From: Sphagnum compactum
Taxonomy: Eukaryota; Bryophyta; Sphagnopsida; Sphagnales
Assembly: GCA_965153455.1 (NCBI GenBank)
Contig: OZ234494.1
Span: 25,535,354-25,599,353 of the forward strand
Direction of reading: 5' to 3'
Length of the DNA stretch: 64,000 nucleotides
A program made the translations under genes and the position numbers. The notes beneath the pieces are model-generated. The model ran no database searches, was not told the origin of the DNA, and worked only from the letters and a program-made list of their open reading frames with translations. Shown here piece after piece: positions 25,691-35,590 of the stretch (the stretch's first letter is position 1; every line of letters begins with the position of its first letter).

Positions 25691-26230
25691 TGTGTACTCT
25701 TTCAAATGTACACAACACTAGCACTGATTCAATCAGCTTGTAGTTCTGGCAATGCGACTACATGGCACCCCGACCAAGTACACTTGCCTATCTTCAACAC
25801 TCTACACTTCACTTTTAGTGTTGGGGGGGAGGAGGTACCATGTAATTTGACTCAAGTTGTTCTGACACACCTGGAGGTACATCAGCTTCTGGAGAAAACA
25901 ATTACAACCTTCTACGAATCTGCGCAGTTGGATAGTGGAGAACCTAATACACCAGGTTCTTCAAACACACTTTCCAACTCCATTCCATGTGTTTCCAACT
26001 ACCCTTTCGTTATGGGGAACCAGTTCACCAAGAAGGAGAGAGACCAGGTCACAGACTTGCTAATTAAATATGAAAATGTGTTTACATTCTCAATGAAAGA
26101 TTTAGGTAGGTGTAAGACCATGCAATTCTCTATAGACCTTACAAATGAGACACCCATCTATCGGAGGAGGCATAGGTTGAGCAAGCATGAGTGGGAACTG
26201 GTAGATGAAAGATGCAAAGAGCTCCATGAG
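25691..26230 (+). pseudogene. Linker and N-terminal reverse transcriptase part, before the solo LTR
   Basis: A linker of about 330 bases is followed by FTKKERDQVTDLLIKYENVF and KHEWELVDERCKELHE, the segment that precedes the first RT motifs in Ty3/gypsy pol. The frame is open from about 25616 to 26230 and is cut exactly at the solo LTR junction; it resumes at 27057. Confidence 0.8.
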
Positions 26231-27051
26231 TGACGCGCTCCCAAGTTCCTTGTTAAACCCAAGTTGGGTCCAAAGAAGTCAAATAACGGAATTGTTTGGA
26301 ACTTGGTGCACGCTCCCAGCTTCCAGCACTAAAAGGGCTAGAAGGGCGTGCTGAAGCTCCAGGATTAGATTAAGGCGAGGGACAAGCTTTACTTAGTTAC
26401 TCGAACCTGCATCAAACCAACCAACAAGTTGGTTAGTTCACATTCGGAAGCACTTTCAGTGCTAGGACAAACCACGGGCGACCTTGGATTCACATGACTC
26501 ACCACGGCCCGGACTCGAGGGAAGCCACCACCTTCCTTCATATAGTATTCTCTGTGTTACTCCGCGGCACCTACATCCAAATGGCTCTTTTTCCCAGGAC
26601 TCCCAAGGAGGAGTCCCAAAATTGTCCCGGTTTGGACTCCCGGGACTTTGGGAGTTCATAACTCCTTGCTTAGACCTCCGATTGAGATGAGGACTCAAGC
26701 AAATTTGTATCTCTCCTCAAGAGCTTTCCAACAGTGTGTTGCACTCCACCTGAACACACCGGGGTCGAGTCGATTCTTGACTTTTAGTGGTTGGGAGTAA
26801 AACTGCCAGTTTGACTCCCGGCCCTTCTTTTGTCCATAACTTGTGCTACAGATGTCTGAATGGGTCATGCGAGGCCATTTTCGACATTTACACTTCAAGA
26901 CCTTTTCAACGGTATAAAGAACACATCAAGGCAAGGTGTTTTGGCCCTTGGAATTGAACTCTGAGTTTTTGGGAGTCCTGGAGGACTCCCAAGTCCCCAT
27001 TTCGGGAGTGTGAATGTCGTCCTCACACTCCTTCAAAGTAGGGTTGTGACA
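26231..27051. mobile_element. Solo LTR (821 bp) inserted in the reverse transcriptase
   Basis: The insert starts TGACGCGCTCCC and ends GGTTGTGACA (TG...CA). It is flanked by a perfect 5-bp target duplication ATGAG at 26226-26230 and 27052-27056. Removing it joins the RT reading frame without a gap. It contains several GGGAGTCC-type words and is related to the LTR at 60086-60999 along most of its length. No coding sequence. Confidence 0.92.
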
Positions 27052-27056
27052 ATGAG

Positions 27057-27830
27057 GCTAGTCTCATTCAACCATCAAATTTTGATTTCACAGCTGCTCT
27101 AGTAATGCCAGCAAAAAAGGATTCAGCTGGATTTTGGACTGAGAAAAGGATGTGCAGGGATTATAGGCCTTTGAACCTAGTTACACCTCAGGATAGGTAC
27201 CCCATGCCCATCCCTGAAGAATTGTTTGATAGCATTGGAGACTAAAACATCTTCACAATTGTGGATCTGAGGCAAGGCTTCAACCAGATTATGCTCCCTG
27301 TGAAGGATCGCAAGAAAACAGCATTCCATGGAAGCAACAAGTTGTGGGAATGGCTTGTTTTGCCTTTTGGATTGAAAAATGCACCTATCTTCTTTCAGCG
27401 AGTCATGGACCAAGTTCTTGAAGGGGCAGATTTCTTGAAGTGTTACATAGATGACGTCCTAGTGCATAGCAAGGGACTCCTGCAGCATTTGGCTCATCTT
27501 GAGGAGTTATTCAAGAGGCTCCACGAAGTCAATATGAAGATCCATCCTAAAAAGTGTGAGTTTGCTGTCACCTTAGTAGTCTACCTTGACCACAGGATTT
27601 TGCCAAATGGTATTATGGTTCATTGGGCCAAAGTAGTAGCCATTTCGGAGATGCCCAATCCTACTGATGTTCACACTTTGAGGAGCTTCATCGGACTATG
27701 TAATTACTACAGGATTTATGTCCAAGACTTCAGTATTATTGCATTGTTAAAAACGGATGTTATTTGGACATGGAATGAAGAGGCTCAGGAAGCTTTGAAC
27801 ACACTCAAGGAAAAGCTTTCAGAGTTCCCC
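27057..27830 (+). pseudogene. Reverse transcriptase core, Ty3/gypsy
   Basis: The frame resumes at 27057. Visible RT motifs: AALVMPAKKDSAG, RDYRPLN, PMPIPEELFD, FTIVDLRQGFNQI, FGLKNAP and the catalytic YIDD (27444-27455), then LRSFIGLCNYYR at the RT/RNase H boundary. One stop occurs at about 27243. Apart from that the core is open from 27261 to 27959, which is the best-preserved part of the element. Confidence 0.92.
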
Positions 27831-28190
27831 ATTCTGAGAAGACCTAATTTCAGCAAGGTCTTCATTCTACACACTAACTGGAGTGCTCTTGGTATTGGTG
27901 TTATTCTTGTCCAACTTGATGAGGAAGGCAAGGAATATGTTATCGCCTATGCATTCTGAAACAACAATAAGGCTGAGAGCAATTACTCTTAATACAAGGG
28001 GGAGTGTCTTGCTATTGTATGGGTCATCATACATTTTAGGCCCTATCTTTATGGCACCAAGTTCACTTTGTATACTGACCACCAGCCTATCAAATGGTTG
28101 ATGACCAACGACAAGCATATTGGTAAGGTAGCTCGTTGGGTGCTTATATTTTAGGAGTATGAGTTCAAGGTTATTCACCGACCTAGTATT
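27831..28190 (+). pseudogene. RNase H domain of the Ty3/gypsy element
   Basis: FILHTNWSALGIGVIL is the first RNase H segment, with Asn where the first catalytic Asp is usual. It is followed, with stops near 27958, 27989 and 28153, by YKGECLAIVWVIIHF, TLYTDHQPIKWL and the terminal tether reading EYEFKVIHR. It is broken and directly continuous with the RT and the downstream linker. Confidence 0.8.
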
Positions 28191-29640
28191 ACACATCAGA
28201 ATGCGAATACCATGTCGCAAAGACCCCTCACTACCTCTGAAGATTTCTCAGAAGCCAGGCAAGACTTCAACCAAATTCCAGCAGTACATGTATCTTATGC
28301 ATCTAGTTAACTTGCATTTCTGCAATGTAACCTGGTTGAGCATCCCATTGTGGATATATGGGAGGACTTGGACACTCTGAGGTTTCTTCAGCATGGGGAA
28401 TACCCTCCCCAAGTTACATCAAGGCATCAGGATCGCATACAACAACGGTCCAAATGCTACTCATGGAGGGACAATCACCTCGTCCGATGCTTACCACAAG
28501 GCGATAGAGTGGTTCCTCCACCACATGAATGGCTTGGTCTTATTCAGAAGGTACACTCGGAGCTTGGACATTTTGGAGTTAAGCGTAGTTATAACCTTCT
28601 CGCTCCTCATTACCATTGGAGAAGTATGTATGCTCAAGTCCGAGACATCATTGCTAAGTGTGAACAATGTGATAGAGTGAGAACTTCCTTCTCCTCTCGA
28701 CAGCTCACGCTTTCTCCACTCCCTATTCAGGGCATGTTCTATCATTGGTCATGTGATTTAGCTAGAAAATTACCACTGACCTCCAAGGGTAATGTCTACA
28801 TCATGATTATGATTGAACTTTTCCAAAGTGGGTCGAGCTTGTTGCACTCCCGAACAAGTCATCACACAACACCAGCTAGGCTTTCTTACAACAGGTCTTA
28901 AGTAGGTTTGGGGCTTATGTTGAGTGCCTTACTGATCAAGGATCAGAATTCAAAGGAAAATTCCAATACCTACTTGATCATGCTTTCATTGACCATCGTC
29001 GAACTTCAAGGGATCATCCCCAAGGTGATGGCCTTGCAAAGAGGATGGTTCAGACATGCAAGAAGGGACTTCGGAAGATTTGCCTCACTGGGAACAAAGA
29101 GGATTGGGACCTGGCCCTACCTTACATCACCATGGGTTACAGGATGTCCAAACACGCCTCTTTGTCTCATTTCTCTCCTTACTTTCTACTTTTTGGGAGA
29201 CATCCCATTCCACCCTCTTCCATTGTTGCTCAAATGGACTAGGTTGTGGACTTGGACTCCGCAGCCATTTGGGTTAAGGTCATCGCAAAGAGGGTTGCTC
29301 TATTCAGGAAGGTTATGCCCATGGCCATGGAGAACTTGTCCATTGCACAACATTGAGACACCTTACGATATGCACACACACGAGGTGGCAGTTACAAACC
29401 TGAAACAATTTGATGTTGGTGACTTTGTGTATCTCCAACGGCAACCTAATGATACTCTAGACACTTTTTTCGGTCGCACTATCTTGACGATTAAAGCGAT
29501 TTGGCCTTTAGGTGTGTTGGAGTTGCAAGGAGTTGACGGACGCACAATTCGGGATCACTCCAAAAATTGTGCGCCCTGCCACCTGCCGAATTTGGATCCT
29601 ATTATCATCATGTCGACTTGGATTCCTCCACTTGACTATC
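28191..29640 (+). pseudogene. Integrase of the Ty3/gypsy element, degenerate
   Basis: The zinc-binding head reads HSELGHFGVKRSYNLLAPHY ... CEQCDRV (about 28556-28680). The core has its first Asp at 28755-28757 (CDLA) and its second in LTDQGSEF (about 28927-28950). The position of the third acidic residue reads LAKRMVQT with Lys at 29039-29041, so the DDE triad is incomplete. The C-terminal part (FDVGDFVYLQRQPNDTLD, then VLELQGVDGRTIRDHSKN) is the small beta-barrel of gypsy integrases. Frames shift several times. Confidence 0.88.
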
Positions 29641-29642
29641 CA

Positions 29643-29793
29643 TGTCAGGTATGTTAAAGGACACATGATGCTGATCAGATGCTGCTTTGCAATAATTGTA
29701 ATGGTGGATACCATCTATTCTGCCTCAAGCCTGAGCTCACCCAAGTTCCCACCGGCATTTGGTATTGTTCATCATGTTCTCCTACAGCACCTT
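29643..29793 (+). pseudogene. PHD finger at the C-terminus of the integrase polyprotein
   Basis: The frame reads CQVC, stop, then LLCNNCNGGYHLFCLKPEL and IWYCSSC. This gives the Cys4-His-Cys3 spacing of a PHD finger, with the Trp two residues before the last Cys pair. PHD fingers bind histone H3 tails. Position after the integrase beta-barrel corresponds to where chromoviruses carry a chromodomain, so a role in choosing chromatin targets is inferred. The stop at 29655-29657 falls inside the finger. Confidence 0.8.
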
Positions 29794-29834
29794 GATTCCT
29801 ACTCAGACCATGCCATGTTTTTCCCGGCTCAAGT

Positions 29835-29850
29835 CTGGGGGGGGGATACA
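29835..29850 (+). other. Polypurine tract of the retrotransposon
   Basis: A run of about nine G ending GGATACA lies immediately before the TGAGAATTT start of the LTR. This is the expected place for the plus-strand primer. Confidence 0.7.
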
Positions 29851-30354
29851 TGAGAATTTTATCTCAGCCTCCTCTTGTGCATTGTATATATATGTGTGTG
29901 CATCTCTTTTTGGTTGATAGTTTCCACCTTTGACTGGTTTTAATCTTTTTGTTCAGCAGAGTTTATTATGGATTTACACCCTTACAACATCGAACGTCAC
30001 GACACTACACGTCACGACAGCTGTCATGCCCGTATGCATGGCCTCATACATGACGGCCGGTTACGGGCATGCCAATCATGCCTTTAAGGTTAATGTACAT
30101 TCTTAAGGTTAATGTACGTTTTTAGGTTACTGTACGTTAGTAGGTGTTTTAGGGTTATGGCTTGTTTAGGGTTTCAGCTTGTTGACAGCTATACAAAAGG
30201 CCAAGCTCTTCCCTTCTCTTGTTAGTTTTTCTAGAATTCCTATCAGGGAGAGTTTTCCTCCATAATAAACTGGATTTCTAGATGCTCATGGCAGCTATTA
30301 CACGGCCACCATTTACATACATTACGTTTTCTTTCCTTCTTTTCAATTTATACA
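29851..30354 (+). mobile_element. 3' LTR of the methyltransferase retrotransposon
   Basis: It starts TGAGAATTT after the polypurine tract and ends TTATACA, 504 bp. A TATA-like word (CTATACAAAAGG, 30189-30200) and an AATAAA signal (30264-30269) fit a U3-R layout. The right border is set by the restart of the same LTR sequence at 30355. Confidence 0.75.
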
Positions 30355-30416
30355 TGAGAATTTCATCTTAGCCTCTTCTTATGCATTGTACATATATGTG
30401 CGTGCATCTCTTTTAG
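30355..30416 (+). mobile_element. Truncated second copy of the LTR start
   Basis: About 62 bases repeat the first bases of the LTR at 29851 with about 85-90 percent identity (TGAGAATTTCATCTTAGCC), directly abutting the first LTR, and then diverge. It may be a remnant of a tandem LTR arrangement or of an adjacent insertion. Confidence 0.65.
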
Positions 30417-31130
30417 TGAACTTGAACCATCTTGGCCAATGGCAATTCAAGAAAGGGTGGCCACAAACGAAATGCGAGGTCCAACCATTGCACATTATTC
30501 TTTGACGACATTTGTCCCCTGAATGATTTAAGAAAAAAACCACTCCACTTCGGATTCCAAAACACCTTGTTGGATTCATCATCAACTAGTAATGTTTGAT
30601 CCTCCTTCCCATAAGGTCGTCCACGACAACCATAATACACTCGTTTCAAATCCTTCAAATAATAATGTGACTTAGGTGAAATTTCACCATACATCTTGGA
30701 ACATTGTTCACATCCCTAAATGAAAACAAATTGATCCAAGAAATTTTCAGGAATGAACATTGGAATAACTTCTAGCACATCTTCAAGCTTCATATAAGAC
30801 CAAATTGTAATGTAAAAGTAGTTGAACGCTTTAAAAAGGAAATGTTCCACTCCAGCTTTCACTTCCATTTTGCTCCCGTTAATATTTCTTCCAAAGACTT
30901 GTGCATTCCCATCTCAAACAACAAGAAATATCACAACACATTGTTGACATTGAAAATTAGCAATTTTTTTGGATCTAGCAATTTGCAAACAGATGTGTTC
31001 ATCATTGAAATACATTTCAAAACCTTGAATTACAATAACAACAAGATGTGTCAGCGAAAAAACGTACATGGTCCATCTTAATATAAAAACATTAATAAAT
31101 TGAAGAACAAATAAATAATCCATGTGAAAC
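30417..31130 (-). pseudogene. HAD/FCP1-like phosphatase fragment, copy B
   Basis: Read on the minus strand: a broken first HAD strand (VVIFLVV, stop, DGNAQVFG), then KAGVEHFLFKAFNYFYITIW, a CEQCSKMYGEI segment, SHYYLKDLKRVYYGCRG and KEDQTLLVDDESNKVFWNP. This order, with a W-S-type motif after the second strand and a late LL-DD-x-x-K-x-x-x-NP motif, is that of FCP1-homology (NLI-interacting factor) phosphatases of the HAD superfamily. Stops and loss of the nucleophile Asp region make it a pseudogene. No intron model is attempted. Assignment is by motif order only. Confidence 0.5.
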
Positions 31131-31537
31131 TAACCAAAAAAACGCCTTGTGGCCCACCAAGCAATTTATTGAAAATAAAATAAGAAAAGAAAATAACGAT
31201 CCAAAAAATATTGAACTACATGTTCTACAAAGTTTATGTTCCCTTTTTTTATTCATTTTATATATTCAATATTATAAGCAAAATATATATATTGAACTAC
31301 ATTAATTAGGAAAAATCATTATAATAAAACATGCCCAAATTTTTTTTGTTGGCTTCAATTAACATTTAAACATATTATTTTAATCGATAAATGAATCAAA
31401 AACTAGTTAAAAGCTATTATAGTAAAAATAACAATAAATATATTACATTTTTTTCAATTTTGCTTTTGTACAATATGTTGGTTCACAACTAATATTACAA
31501 TCTTCAAATAACATATTGTAATAAGGATCGCTATGAC

Positions 31538-32110
31538 TTATGCTTCCAATAATCCCAAAAGGATTATGTCTAATGTAAGTCTAAACATTAAATCTAGACA
31601 AGTGAAAGGAGACCAAATAAGGAAGAACAATGGAGAACAAGTAATCCCCATCACTACGCAAACCCTCAAATAATTCCAAAAATATAGCACTACACAAGTC
31701 ATTAAATATAAATTTATATGGCATATCATCCATAAGCAAAGTGTTCCCAACATGGGTGTTGGGAAATCTCAAGAAGAAAACATCAAGGTTTTGTTGGAAT
31801 ATGGGCTTTTTGAGATTAACGGCAAAAAAATGATCATTTTTCTAGCATGACTCTTGTCCAAGAACCCTTGAAGGATCCAAAGAAATATGTGTTTCTCTTT
31901 AATTTCGTCCAAATCTTTGTTGATGTTGTAACGTCATGTTGAACCAAATACAAACTTCGAATTAAATTAAACAACTTATTAAAAAATAATTCTATCCAAG
32001 CTTGAGTGTAAGCAATGAACTAGTCAACATCTGTGTACAAGACCCAGTAGCCTGTTTCGCCACCAGGACCCCATTGAGGTAAAAAATCACATGCAAATGA
32101 CTCACCTCAG
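31538..32110 (-). pseudogene. HAD/FCP1-like phosphatase fragment, copy A
   Basis: The minus strand near 32060-31850 reads GPGGETGYWVLYTDVD, stop, FIAYTQAWIELFF and FFGSFKGSWTRVML. The window 31772-31580 reads NTHVGNTLLMDDMPYKFIFN and AIFLELFEGLRSDGDYLFSI, again the late HAD DD motif. Several frameshifts. It is a second, distinct HAD-like fragment upstream of copy B on the same strand. Confidence 0.45.
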
Positions 32111-32339
32111 TAAGAAATGATCTTTATATTTCAGATTAAAGGTGATCTTGCAGGTGAAGACCCAAAGTTGATGGGACATCATCTAAAACTATTTTTGAAC
32201 ATGAAGAAACCTCCTTTGCATCCCCCCAAAGAACAACAAGAATCTAAAATCGTCAAAAAGACGAAAATAAATGTACGATAATTTGTAAAACTATGATTTT
32301 CACAAACAAATTCAAAATTAGAGCACAAAGATGGTATCG

Positions 32340-35330
32340 ATAGTTAAGAGAGAACTACTCAGCTAATCATCAGTTTTTTCATCGAATAACGATGAACCAA
32401 ATGAGCCATAATCCAAGCTCATATGGTCTTCAACATCATCCCTGTTTTGATGAATAGAATTGTCACTCGTAAAAAAAACATCTTCCCCTCTACTCCTATC
32501 AAAACATGGCTCAACACTTACATGAACATCACCCATTTGCACACCTTCTATGATGCGAAGAACTTCTTCATTTGCACCAGTTGTAACATTTATTGTAACC
32601 ACACTAGAGAACATTCGAAGAGACACAAAAGCAATGACCTGATAGTGATTCCCCTCAAGATCATGAAGGATGATCTCTATAAGTTTACATTTGTTTTCTT
32701 GCGTTTTCAACAGAATATAACTTTACCGAATTGGAAATTAATAAAATGCACAATGGACATAAACAACAACACATAGAGAGACATACTAGGCAAACATATG
32801 TCACAACTCCTCCCTTGAAGATGCTCAGGCAAACCATGCCGTTACTTAGGATGGGCTCCAAAAAATTTACACAGGCCTCCGGGCAAATCTCATTTCTATA
32901 AAGCCGACGATCCTTTGCAGAAGTGGACACAATGTTTTCAATGAACAACGAGAGTTTCTTGCTCCCCATAATTTCAACTTACACCAACTTCTTGACCCTT
33001 CCAATGAAAAGGTACACATAATAATGTACAGGCTCCCTCATGAGGCCTAAGAGTGACACTAGAGCCTCTCCTGTTCCTACCATGTATTATCCAAACTTGA
33101 ACTGCATCTTCATGATACATGTTGACTTCATGGCAGTTGTGAAAAAGAACTTGAAAAACTCCCGATCACAAAAGTAAACGACAACCTTCGAAGTTACCTT
33201 TGCATTGAACAAATGTTTTAAAATTATTACAAGTTTAGACCTTTCCACACTATAGGAACCTCTTTTATTGTGTGGGTGGTTAGGACTACAGTGGAAATGT
33301 TGGTAGTGTCATCTTGCAAAAATGAAGCGGATTCCCTTTTGTCAATAACATCAAAAAGCTTTACCATGTCATTGACCATGTCATACATGTGATGGGTGTC
33401 GAAAAAAATGGACTTTACTACAATGCTCTCAATCCACCTTTTCAAAACATGCATATAGTGCCTTGTTAGAGGGATTGAATCTCAATTTTTTTGTATAAAA
33501 TTCCTCATTGAGCTCAGAATCCAAATTGAAAAGAGCATTTTGTCAAGCTTGTGCTTCCCCTTCTTCTCACTCTAGGCCTCATCAAAATATGGTTTCTAAT
33601 TAGTGGCAATTGGTTTTGGAAATCTAAAATGAATCATAGTTTCATTTTGAATGACAACCTTTCTTTTCAAAAGTTTGGTAAACTCATGCATTGACTTTAA
33701 GTCAGGTTGTCCTCCCCCTTTGGCTAGATGATCATGGATAGTGATGGTTTTTGCAAGAATACTTTATGCTAGCTTCTCTACTTGCGTTTCCTTTATGTTC
33801 GAAAAGTAGCCAAATGTTGATTTTCCGATCAACATTGGAAGACAAATTGACACATTTCCATTCTCATCCAAAATGTTGCAATTTTCCCATTCAACAAGAA
33901 TCGTCTCCCACATGTGGAAAACCAGGTCCAAAAGAAGAAGAATACTCATGCATTCCTTGGTAGATTCGACATTGAACACAAGCTCCAACATCTCCTTATA
34001 TTGTTATATGGTAAAACATAGAAAAAAAATCAAGAAAGTTCCTAGATCAATCTCTAGCAATGAAATGACTTATAGAAAAAGGAGAGAAGTTACCTTATAT
34101 TTTTCATTGTGATGTAAAAAGCCATTCAGATCTAGTACATCGACCTTCATATGACAACTAAATTCAACATGCATGTGTCAGGTTCTCGTGATATGACAGC
34201 TTCGTGGACAAATTACAATCCTTGTTGTTTGAAATTTTGGACATCCTCATGATTTTTTAAAAATCCAACTCCCACACAACAATGATCTTGAACGTACTAA
34301 ACTTGTTTAAAACATCATGTGCTGTGTTGGGGTCCTCCACCAATTCTTAAATAACATAGAACACTATCAATAATCGAATGAATAATGAAATTTTTTAATG
34401 CTATAATGTAAAACAAATGAGACTAATATTTGTAACCACAATTGTGTGTTGCCCACCGACGATCAAAAACTATAAGTTGTGAATGTCCTCTCACTTCTTA
34501 GGACGATGTGGAAGAATGGAAATTGGCCTTTCTAGGTCCTCCAGAATTGCAAAAATTGGGACCTTTGTGTCAAATTTGTTGTAAACAATAATTCGCGTTT
34601 TGATTTCATTTACATGTTCTTTGGAGAAAGGATGGTAACCTTTTAAATCGATTAACGAGTAGCTTCACATCCTTAACTAGTGCGAAACCAAGTGGAAACA
34701 ATTTCGCATACTCCTCACCAATTGTTGTGTCTTTTATGTGACACTCAATAGGGTCAAAGCCCTTAGCCTCTTTTCCCATTAAAATTTTCCTAGTATTTTT
34801 TTTTCCCCACATCTGTAGCCTCCTTTTATAGCCACTTTGCAACCTACTTTCCATTGGAGGTCTCCACCATTACTGTAGTGTGTTAAGATCCTCCCTATAA
34901 ATCTCTTGTAATGTCCTCCCTTTCCAATTCTATGAACTCTTTGAATTCAATCCACTTTAAAAGGACAGCCATTATGTCAAGATCCGAAATATTTTTCACT
35001 TTGAAGCCTTTATCTATGTTGGTTGGAGCAAGCACATCGTCTAGTTTATTCACCAGGAACATAGTCCAACTTGTTGTTTCTTGCATGGATCTTCAAGAAA
35101 CAGGATGACTTCATTTGGCAACAGTGCCCACCACGCCATTGCATGGATTGGCATTCTTCTCATTATGTTTTCCGTTCCATTTTCCACAAAATGGAACTTG
35201 AATGGTGAATATTGTTTTTCCACCAACCTAATCACCCATGCTGAAATTGATTGCAAAAGCTCCCAAATTCCGAAAATTACCTCTAGATGGTGTATGCGAG
35301 ATTGAAGATTCTTTCCCACCACCTTTACAA
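32340..35330 (-). pseudogene. Broken large coding sequence, function not recognised
   Basis: Coding-like minus-strand pieces follow one another with stops and frameshifts. They include IHHLEVIFGIWELLQSISAW (about 35300), KGFDPIECHIKDTTIGEEYA and RFKRLPSFLQ (about 34620-34780), ISILPHRPKK followed by VGGQHTIVVT (about 34440-34550), DVLNKFSTFKIIVVWELDF (about 34270-34330), MLELVFNVESTKECMS (33990) and an acidic C-terminus ending near 32363. Composition and continuity suggest one former protein of roughly 900 residues, then truncated. The VGGQHT motif resembles nucleotide-binding ParB-like folds only superficially. No family is claimed. It may be transposon-borne. Confidence 0.4.
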
Positions 35331-35369
35331 GCAGAGGTGGGACATATATGCAGTCAAAGTAATTTTATT

Positions 35370-35590
35370 GTTAAATATCTTTGCTTTGATGCAAAAAGTT
35401 GTTTGATAACCACTAGGCGATTTTTCGCTTGTCTTTGATGCGAGAAATTGCTTGGGGGCTGGCAAGCAATTTTTCGTTTCATTTAGGTGCGAAAATTTGT
35501 TTAATGATCGTGTGAAAAATCACCATGCAATTTTTTACTTCGTTTACATGCGAAAAATCGCCTAATGATTATTTGCTTTGTTCGCTTTGA
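35370..35590. repeat. Degenerate tandem repeat, about 60-bp period
   Basis: Three to four units carry GC(A/G)A(T/A)TTTTTCGCTT or GCGAAAAATTG words followed by TGATGCGA or TTAGGTGCGA phrases. Each unit contains both GCGAAAAAT and its complement, so units can fold. Non-coding. Confidence 0.6.

Larger units (their letters stand above)
22985..30354 (+). mobile_element. Ty3/gypsy retrotransposon with methyltransferase and PHD modules, decayed
   Basis: Order read on the plus strand: gag-like coiled coil, aspartic protease, C5 cytosine methyltransferase, reverse transcriptase, RNase H, integrase with HHCC finger, PHD finger, polypurine tract, LTR. The protease-RT-RNase H-integrase order is that of Ty3/gypsy elements. 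No 5' LTR is present, so the left end is truncated at about 22960-22985. Stops and frameshifts occur every few hundred bases. A solo LTR of another family is inserted at 26231-27051. The element is inactive as it stands. Confidence 0.9.

Noticed and set aside
29512-29853. Independent plus-strand gene of 113 codons
   Set aside because: Alternate frame of the integrase tail and PHD finger of the retrotransposon.
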